Assembly: GCF_002127325.2 (NCBI RefSeq)
Contig: NC_035448.2
Coordinates: forward strand, 86,880,587-86,944,586
Source of the DNA: Helianthus annuus
Lineage: Eukaryota; Streptophyta; Magnoliopsida; Asterales; Asteraceae
Direction of reading: 5' to 3'
DNA: 64,000 nt
The number at the start of each line of letters is the position of its first letter. The first letter of the stretch is position 1. The position numbers and the translations under genes are program-made. This document shows positions 56,400-64,000 of the stretch, in pieces. The notes under the pieces were generated by a model. It saw nothing but the letters and a program-made list of their open reading frames with translations, had not been told where the DNA came from and did no database searches.

Positions 56400-58008
56400 A
56401 GCTTCAGCCTCAGTAGTGGTTGTCTGGTTCCCGAATAAATGGGGGTACTTTTCTGTCATCCTGTCTTCGCGTTCCCAGGTGTACTCTGGGCCACGTTTGG
56501 AGTTCCAACGAACTCGTACAAGAGGGATTCTCTTGTGTTTGAGGACCTTCACATCCCGGTCCGTGATTTCTACTGGTTCCTCGACGAACTGCAACCGCTC
56601 GTCGATAGTGAGTTCCTTAAAAAATGATGAGGTTTTCATCTGATAGGCACTTCTTTAGGTTCGATACATGAAAGACATTGTGAACTGCCCCGAGTTCAGC
56701 TGGTAGTTTCAACTTGTAGGCTACTTTGCCAATCTTTTCTATAATTTCGAATGGTCCGACGTATCGCGGATTCAGTTTACCCCGTTTGCCAAAACGTACC
56801 ACACCCTTCCAGGGTGAAACTTTCAATAAAACCCGGTCCCCGACCTCAAATTCCAATGGCTTTCTACGCTTATCCGCGTAGGCTTTCTGACGGTCGCGTG
56901 CTGCCGCCATGCGTTGTCGTATCTGTGCTATCTTTCCGTGGCGTCCACTACAATCTCTGGACCCGTGATCTGACTATCTCCCACCTCTGCCCAACAGAGT
57001 GGTGACCGGCATTTACGCCCGTACAATGCCTCGAATGGAGCGGCTTGAATGCTGGTGTGATAACTGTTATTGTAAGAAAACTCCACCAAAGGGAGATTTT
57101 TTCCCAGCCGTTGCCGAAATCGATGACGCATGCCCGAAGCATGTCTTCAAGAGTTTGGATCGTACGCTCAGACTGCCCATCCGTCTGAGGATGATATGCT
57201 GTGCTCATGTCTAGTCGTGAGCCAAAAGATTTATGCATTGCTTGCCAAAGTTCTGACGTGAATCGTGCGTCGCGATCAGAAATGATAGACGTGGGCACTC
57301 CGTGCCTCGAAACAACTTCTTTAAGGTATACGTCTGCAAGAGTGGAGAACTTGTCCGTTTCCTTAATCGGCAGGAAGTGTGCAGACTTGGTGAGTCGATC
57401 AACTATGACCCATATTGTATCGTTCCCACGCTGGGATCTAGGTAGGCCTGTAACGAAATCCATGGAAATTTCTTCCCATTTCCATTGCGGTATCTTAGGC
57501 TGTTGAAGTAGGCCAGCTGGTTTCTGGTATTCAACCTTGACTCTTGCACAGGTCAAGCATTTTCCAACGTACGTAGCAATGTGGGCCTTCATACTAGGCC
57601 ACCAATAAGTAGTGCTGATATCGTGGTACATTTTATCCGACCCTGGATGTACCGAGTAGCGAGACTTGTGAGCTTCATCCATTACAAGTTCGCGTAAACC
57701 GCCGTAGAGTGGGACCCAAATCCGGCCCGTTACATAGTAGGCGCCGTCTGCCTTCTGTTCCATTTGTTGTCGTGAGCCGCGTAAGGCTTCAGCCTTGACG
57801 TTTTCGGCTTCAATGCTTCTACCTGAGCATTTCGTATCTGAGCAGGGAGGCTAGACTGAATTGTAAGCTGTAGCGCTCGCACGCGCTTTGGTAGAGTGTC
57901 TTTCCGACTGAGGGCATCAGCCACAACGTTGGCTTTGCCTGGATGATACTTAATAGCACATTCGTAGTCGTTAAGTAACTCGACCCATCGTCGTTGACGC
58001 ATATTCAA
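56400..58008 (-). pseudogene. pol: Element H RNase H end, integrase and chromodomain
   Basis: Closest to E. The main integrase frame is 57763 down to 56948 with finger residues, [16 protein letters not shown] and TDGQSERT all present. It is broken near 57100 (missing bases around GKN/EKHL), again near 56910-56935, and near 56620-56640 (AAAAAATG region). The RNase H-integrase junction near 57800 has the same CCGAAAAC one-base loss as E. Most other breaks are single-base indels at homopolymers, so some may be consensus errors. Confidence 0.85.
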
Positions 58009-60196
58009 TCCTTCTGCTTAAGGATATGCTCGAGACTCCTGTGATCGGTGTAAATCGTGCACCTGGTACCGTACAGGTAGTGTCGCCATATCTTAAGCGC
58101 GAAAACCACAGCTCCCAGCTCTAGATCGTGCGTCGTGTAGTTGCGTTCATGAACCTTGAGTTGACGTGAGAGCGTAAGCAATAACCTTGTCGCGCTGCAT
58201 TAACACACATCCAAGTCCCCGAATGGATGCATCACAATAAACCACGAAGTCATCTGTGCCCTCTGGCAAAGAGAGGATAGGTGCACTGCAAAGTCTATCC
58301 TTTAGTGCTGAAAAGCAGTCTCCTGGGGCTCTCCCCAGCGATAGGTAACACCCTTCTGTGTCAGTACGTAAGTGGCTGAGCAATCTTCGAAAATCTCTAA
58401 TAAACCGTCTGTAGTAACCTGCCAGACCCAAGAATTGGCGTATTCTGTCGGTGTACGCGGTGCAGGCCAGTTTCTGATCGAATCTACCTTGGATGGATCG
58501 ACATGGATCCCATCCTGTTTACCACATGGCCTAAGAAGTGGACTTCACGAAGCCAGAAGTCGCATTTAGAAAGCTTGGCGTACAACTGTTCCTTCCGAAG
58601 GAGTTCCAAAATAAGGCGAAGATGCTGCTCGTGTTCCTCCTGACTCTTGGAGTAAATCAGGATGTCGTCGATGAAAACAATGACGAACTTGTCGAGATAG
58701 GGTTTGCACACCCTGTTCAAGATCCATAAATACTGCAGGCGCGTTCGTTAACCCAAATGGCATGACGAGAAACTCGTAGTGACCGTAACGAGTTCTGAAG
58801 GCTGTCTTGGAGACGTCCTCATCCCGGACTCTCAACTGATGGTACCCAGACCTTAAGTCTATCTTCGAATAGTAGCACGACCCTTGCAACTGGTCGAATA
58901 AGTCGTCGATGCGTGGAAGAGGATAACGGTTCTTCACCGTCACCTTGTTGAGTTCACGGTAGTCGATGCACATCCTGAACGTACCGTCTTTCTTTTCACG
59001 AAAAGCACTGGAGCTCCCCAAGGCGAAGAGCTTGGGCGTATGAAACCCTTTTCCAAGAGTTCTGCAGCTGTTTGACAATTCCTCCAATTCGATGGAGCTA
59101 GACGATATGGTGCGCGAGCTATGGGTGCTGCTCCTGGAGCGAGTTCGATCTGAAATTCGACCTGACGATGAGGCGGTAAACCAGGTAAGTCTTCAGGAAA
59201 CACCTGAGGGTAATCACGTACAATTGGAATATCTTCCAATTTCTTTTCTTTTGATGAGGCGTCTGTAACAAGAGCCAGAATGGCTGTGTGACCTTTCCGT
59301 AAGCACTTCTGAGCCTTCAAGAAAGAGATGATGCCAACCACAGCACCACTCTTGTCGCCTTGAACTTCTAGAGGTTCCTGACCCAAACGAGGAATGCGGA
59401 TAACCTTTTCGCTGCATAAGATTTCTGCCTGGTGTTGGGATAACCAATCCATCCCAATCACGACGTCGAAACTTCCCAAAACTATGGGAATGAGGTCGAT
59501 AGAGAAAGCTTGACCAGCTAAAATAAGATTACAACCCTGAACTACGTGCGTGGCTTCTAGACTTTTACCGTTAGCTAACTCGACTACATGTTTGGTGGGT
59601 AAAAGTGTTGGTGCACGTTTTAGCAGTTGACACATTTTCACAGACATATAGCTTGTATCCGCACCCGTATCAAATAAAACAGTAACGTAAATATTGTCGA
59701 GGAGAAACTTACCCATAACAACGTTGGGATCGTTCACTGCGTCGCCTCGACCTAGCACAAAAGCACGACCACGAGCTTCATTGCCGTTGTTGTTGTTGTT
59801 CCCGCCGTTGTTGTTGCCATTGCCCTGGTTGTTATTGTTGTTGCGGTTCTGGTTCAACTGAGGGCAATCGCGTTTGAAGTGACCTTCAGCCCCACACTGG
59901 AAACATCCCCGGTTTCCACGCTGTGGCTGCTGCTGCTGATTCTGGTTCTGTGGAGCTGGTTGCTGATGCTGCTGATTCTGATTTGCAGGACGAGCGCTTC
60001 TACAATCTTTAGCCTCGTGACCCATCTTGAGGCATCTTTGACAACGAACCTTATTACACTGGCCACTGTGATGTTTGTTGCAGGTGTTACACTTTGGAAG
60101 GTTTCCTCGATACCCTCCCTGTCTGTGGCTGCCTGAGGAGTGCTGACTGGGACTCTGGTAACTGTCTGTCTTTCGCTGTTGAGCTTGTGACTGCAC
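58009..60196 (-). pseudogene. pol: Element H zinc knuckles, protease, RT and RNase H
   Basis: It runs from the Gln/Asn-rich CCHC region (60196) through protease (DTGA, about 59660-59672) to RT and RNase H. The frame holds from 60196 to about 58990, then breaks repeatedly (near 59080, 58995, 58725, 58500, 58430, 58360 and 58170). RT motifs including FIDD near 58660-58672 are recognisable. Against E the breaks are one- or two-base indels with few substitutions. Confidence 0.85.
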
Positions 60197-60946
60197 TGAA
60201 GCTGATCCCTTGCTAGAATCCCCATCCCATTTCCTCTTACTTTCACTGGGAGTAGCAAGTGTAGTAGAAGCAGTAGCGGTAGCAGTAGCGGTAGCGCTGA
60301 CACGCTTGGCAGTTTGTTCTGATCCACTGCCTGGTCGGTGATGCGATGAGCGAGACGCTGGATTTCCTGGATGTTGTTGAGGTTAGCGACGTCACGTGGC
60401 TCTGGATCTCTGGCGCAAGCCCCTTGAGATACAACTCAATACGCTTGTATGGAGGGTCCACCATAGTTGGACATAACACAGCCAACTCATTCGATCTCTT
60501 GGTGTAAGCTTCGATTTCCGAACCAACCATTTTCAAGTTATACAACTCGTCCTCCAACTTGTGAATGTCTTCTCTAGTGCAGTATTCCCTCTTGATCAGT
60601 TCCTTGAATTCATTCCAGGGTGTGGCGTTAGCAGCTGCCAGCCCTAAGATTTGCACTTGTGCGTTCCACCAAGTGAGCGCAATCCCTTCAAGTGTGCCAG
60701 TGGCGAACTTCACCCTGCGAGCCTCAGGGCATTCACACATTTCGAAAACCGACTCGAGCTTTTCAAACCAGTGGAGGAGTCCAACTGCCCCCTCCGTGCC
60801 ACTGAACGAGTTAGGACGACAGTCCATGAAAGTCTTGAAGGTACACGCAGGTTGTTGCTGAGCGGGTTGACCTGCTTGGCGGCTGCAACTGCCGCAGCAA
60901 CGAGAGCCTCTAGCTGGGCTTGAGTCATGTTAATTCGTGCGGCCAT
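60197..60946 (-). pseudogene. gag: Element H gag, intronless
   Basis: The start ATG is 60946 ([16 protein letters not shown]). The join CAAGCAG-GTCAAC is continuous at 60871/60872, so the 90-bp insert of E is absent. A one-base loss just before it (AAG for the CAA-type codon) shifts the frame. The Gag core is open from 60827 to about 60400. Further shifts occur near 60380-60400 and 60240-60300 before the zinc knuckles. Confidence 0.87.
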
Positions 60947-61244
60947 TGATCTTCACATCAAAGGCAATATAAGTGAGAAAAGTTCGCGAATAGTACGATG
61001 ACAGAAAAGTATAGGCATATAGGCGTTCTCATATAACAAGGGCATGTGTATCTAAGCAAAAATGCGAGCAATGTTCTAAGCAATTCTAGCAAACAGGCAA
61101 TATACAGAAACCTTATTACCTAGGATGTCGAGTCTTGCACGTGGAGCGAAGCGTCGTTGTGGATCGTCGAGAGCACTGTTCTTTATAGTCCGGTTTTAAT
61201 AAAAACGTTTACCCATATTAAAACCAAGTTCTCTATAACCAATG

Positions 61245-61256
61245 GCTCTGATACCA
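61245..61256 (-). other. Primer binding site of H (initiator-Met tRNA)
   Basis: GCTCTGATACCA on the plus strand, three bases from the 5' LTR end at 61260. The leader 60947-61244 holds nothing else that I can support. Confidence 0.93.
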
Positions 61257-61259
61257 ATC

Positions 61260-63438
61260 TGTCACACCCCCAAAATCCACCTGCGGAGTATCACCGCTTG
61301 GGAGCGTGACCGACCAGGATCAAGCCACCAATCATATTGAACATGAAATTAATGTCATGTATAATAAATGTAAACTAACCATTCAATACGATTGATGTTT
61401 CAACAAAACATAATTTAAGTTGCGGAAGCATAGTACATAATCCAACAATAGTTAATAGTTTTAACATCATAATAGTTCAACGTAGAAAACCACGATCCTT
61501 GTCCACAACGACCCGCTTCTCCAGTGCAAGCTCCAAGTACCTAACGATCTGCAAGGCATGTAACAGAATGATCAACAAACTAGTTGAGCGAGTTCACAGA
61601 AAGTAAATGCGTAATAGTAAATTTGTTCGTAACAGGTGGCTCTACTGGGCCGTTTGTATATTTTACTGGTGGTGGTGTTCCACGTTACTGGTGGTGGTGT
61701 TCCACGTTACTGGTGGTGGTGTTCCACGTTACTGGTGGTGGTGTTCCACGTTACTGGTGGTGGTGTTCCACGTTGTATAACCACTAGACTACTCGTAACT
61801 ATAGGTATCCTTCACAACCGAGGATAGTAAAGTGGTAGTCTAGTCATAGTGTCAATAGAGTATCTAATCAACCTTTCAATCCCATTCCCAACACCCCGGG
61901 AATCCCATGCCTTGGTAAGAGTGTGAACTCACCTTGGGTTGCTCGGCAGATACACAAATAAAAGACTCTTGACTAACAGGTTAACCACGTCCTAACAGAT
62001 TACCACACAAGTCAGGTTCGGTTCAAACATTGCACGTATGTATCATACAGGTGAACACGTTGTTAGCACGTAATTATCATGGCAACCACGTATGTAATAT
62101 CTTAGCAACCCGAAATCAGTCAAACAATATGGTTAACATGTGTGAAGTAGAACAAGCCCAATAACATGCATAAGAGATCCAACATCAATTGATCCAAACA
62201 TATAACAATTCAAGCATAGTGGTCTCGGCCCAAATAAAATAAAACACGATAGTGGACTTGTGCGATCCAATAATGTGAACGGCCCACATAGATGACTTGT
62301 GCGGTCCGACAGGTCTTGCCCGATCGAGTCAGGTTGTGCGATTTGCCTTTGGGCCTTGAGGCCCAAATCAGTTAACAGATCACAGCCAGCTTGTGCGACC
62401 CGACTGATCTTGTACGCTCAGGTTGGGTTGTACGAAGCATTATGGGCTGTCCGGCCCAATAGTTCAAACCCGGGTGACCCAAATACGTTTTGTGCGATTA
62501 GGAGCCCTTGTGCGACCGGGTTTCCTTGTGTGATCAGGCCGGCTTTGTGCGATGGACCTCTTGATCGTACAAGAGACCTTGTGTGACCCATTAACTAATT
62601 GCCAAGAATTATGCATAACAGTTACAATCTAAATCAATCCCTTTTTGATTAATTCAATAGTTTCCAACTTTAGTAATTATCAATCAACAGTTTCCAATCG
62701 TTTACTTAGCATAGAACCGATCAAACAATGGCAATTACCCTTTAATCCATATGAACAATAACACGTTCCTAACTCATTCATACCGTCAATCTAAATCATT
62801 AAACAATACTACGATCATTTTATATCAGCCATAAACACATCACAACTAACATGCATCCGGTTTAAACAAAATCATGAAAGCATCATATACGATTATCTAT
62901 GTTGATCCACGCACACAAACATGTAAACCGATTCATCAAGAACACCATATCCCATCCATTTACATCACAATTCAATATACATCACGTCCCTAAATCGACA
63001 TATGATACAGTAGATGAACATTATTCAACACATAATCAACAATCAAAACACTAACCAGTTAGGATGAGTAACGAGGGTTGATCCAACTTGTGATCTTGGT
63101 GCCGTCGGATTCCAAGGTAACCGAGAGAGAGAGAGTTTGTGTGTGTGCCAAGATTTGAAAACTAAAAACCTAGTTGTGTATGTGAGCATGTACGTAGAGG
63201 AGATGTGGGCCGAACCCCACATGGGCCGCCCTATTGGTCCGCGTACAAGAATGAGGCCCAAACGGCCTTGTGCGAGTGGTGTGAGCTTGTACGGTTCGAT
63301 CATTAAATACATACATACATTCAATATAACGCAACACATTGCACATTTTCACAAAGTTCATGCAACATTTATTAATTCAAAAATATCGTATAGACACGTA
63401 ACGTTACACAAAACGAGTCTAAAGTTCGAGTTGTCACA
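61260..63438 (-). repeat. Element H 5' LTR
   Basis: 2179 bp from TGTCACACCCCC to TTGTCACA. It has five 22-bp units (61663-61772) and TTGTGCGA words (62250-62590). It is followed by the target duplication GGCTT. Confidence 0.94.
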
Positions 63439-64000
63439 GGCTTCCCCATGTGAACCACTAGACCGGTTTACCATATTCGACTACTGACTGAAATAAGTGG
63501 TGCCCTAGTCAATGTCTATCATCATTGACGTGCCATAGTCCATTAGTCCACGCCCGTCCTCTGCGGCACGGTGTGAGGCTTGTCAACCTAATAACGCTAT
63601 ACTAATGACCGCTCGTCATTGGCCTCGGCGATTAAGTCGATACAAAATGAGGGACTTAATGATAGAGTTTTTGGTCTAGTATACGTTTATTTCACCCTTC
63701 AAAAGAGGGTGGTGTACGTAATCCCCAAACCAGGAGATTACGTAGGTTTCGATTAAGTTCTTAGTACGTGTTGTCACCCTTCAATAAAGAGGGTGTGTAT
63801 GTGTTCCAAACCAGGAGATCACGCAGTTTCAGTTTAATCCTTTTCTCCGTTCCCACCTTGGGAATCCCATCCTTGTAGGAAGTGTGAACTCACCTTGGTT
63901 TGCTCGGTATATGCTAAATTACGTGCTCACAAATAATCAGTCAAGGCCTATAATATGCATGTATACACAATCAGTTTAAGTTCGAACGATTCACATGCAT
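63439..64000 (-). repeat. F2 LTR remnant, right part
   Basis: It starts with the second GGCTT and continues the F-type LTR to the window edge, matching F1 at 16460-16710 and 28850-28960. Hairpins CACCCT/AGGGTG (near 63693 and 63777) and CGTAATC/GATTACG (near 63715) alternate here. No gene is seen. Confidence 0.8.

Overview
The window is a nuclear plant genome segment made almost entirely of nested Ty3/gypsy LTR retrotransposons; I found no host gene. The pol order is protease, reverse transcriptase, RNase H, integrase, then a chromodomain-like tail. Primer sites match initiator-Met tRNA. LTRs are long (about 2.2 to 4.5 kb). Together this points to plant chromoviruses, probably Tekay/Del-like (inference). 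The Gag and Pol wording resembles what I recall from Asteraceae such as sunflower, lettuce or Tanacetum; I could not search, so the family-level call is moderate.

Layout. Element A (+, 1-6096): LTR end, decayed gag-pol, truncated 3' LTR. Element B (6097-15995): an intact 1541-codon gag-pol on the minus strand; its LTR pieces make sense only if about 9.45 kb was inverted after insertion. F1 (15996-16755 and 28709-30301): minus-strand LTR remnant holding element C. Element C (+, 16756-28708): complete, target duplication GTAGT. D (-, 30302-34977): 3' LTR and half a pol. Two LTR fragments (34978-36303 and 36304-36868). Element E (+, 36869-46574): complete, almost identical LTRs, no target duplication. 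Minus LTR fragment (46575-47641). Decayed tract and relic G (47642-53666) with a 4.5-kb LTR. F2 (53690-54058 and 63439-64000): F-type LTR remnant holding element H. Element H (-, 54059-63438): complete, target duplication GGCTT.

How the parts work. In these elements the LTR drives transcription, initiator-Met tRNA primes minus-strand synthesis at the site after the 5' LTR, a purine tract primes plus-strand synthesis at the 3' LTR, and Gag-Pol supplies capsid, protease, RT/RNase H and integrase. B keeps a fully open polyprotein. C, E and H are structurally complete but carry stops or frameshifts.

Most interesting signals: (1) tandem hairpins inside the LTRs with a fixed 5-nt apex and co-varying stems; (2) 15-16 copies of an 11-bp unit matching the PHR1 site GNATATNC just before a TATA box in C; (3) a phase-1 intron-like insert in gag of A, C and E that is cleanly absent from H; (4) the inversion in B; (5) a duplicated palindrome, purine tract and LTR start at the 3' end of A, D, E and H; (6) insertion of H at the apex of an LTR hairpin.
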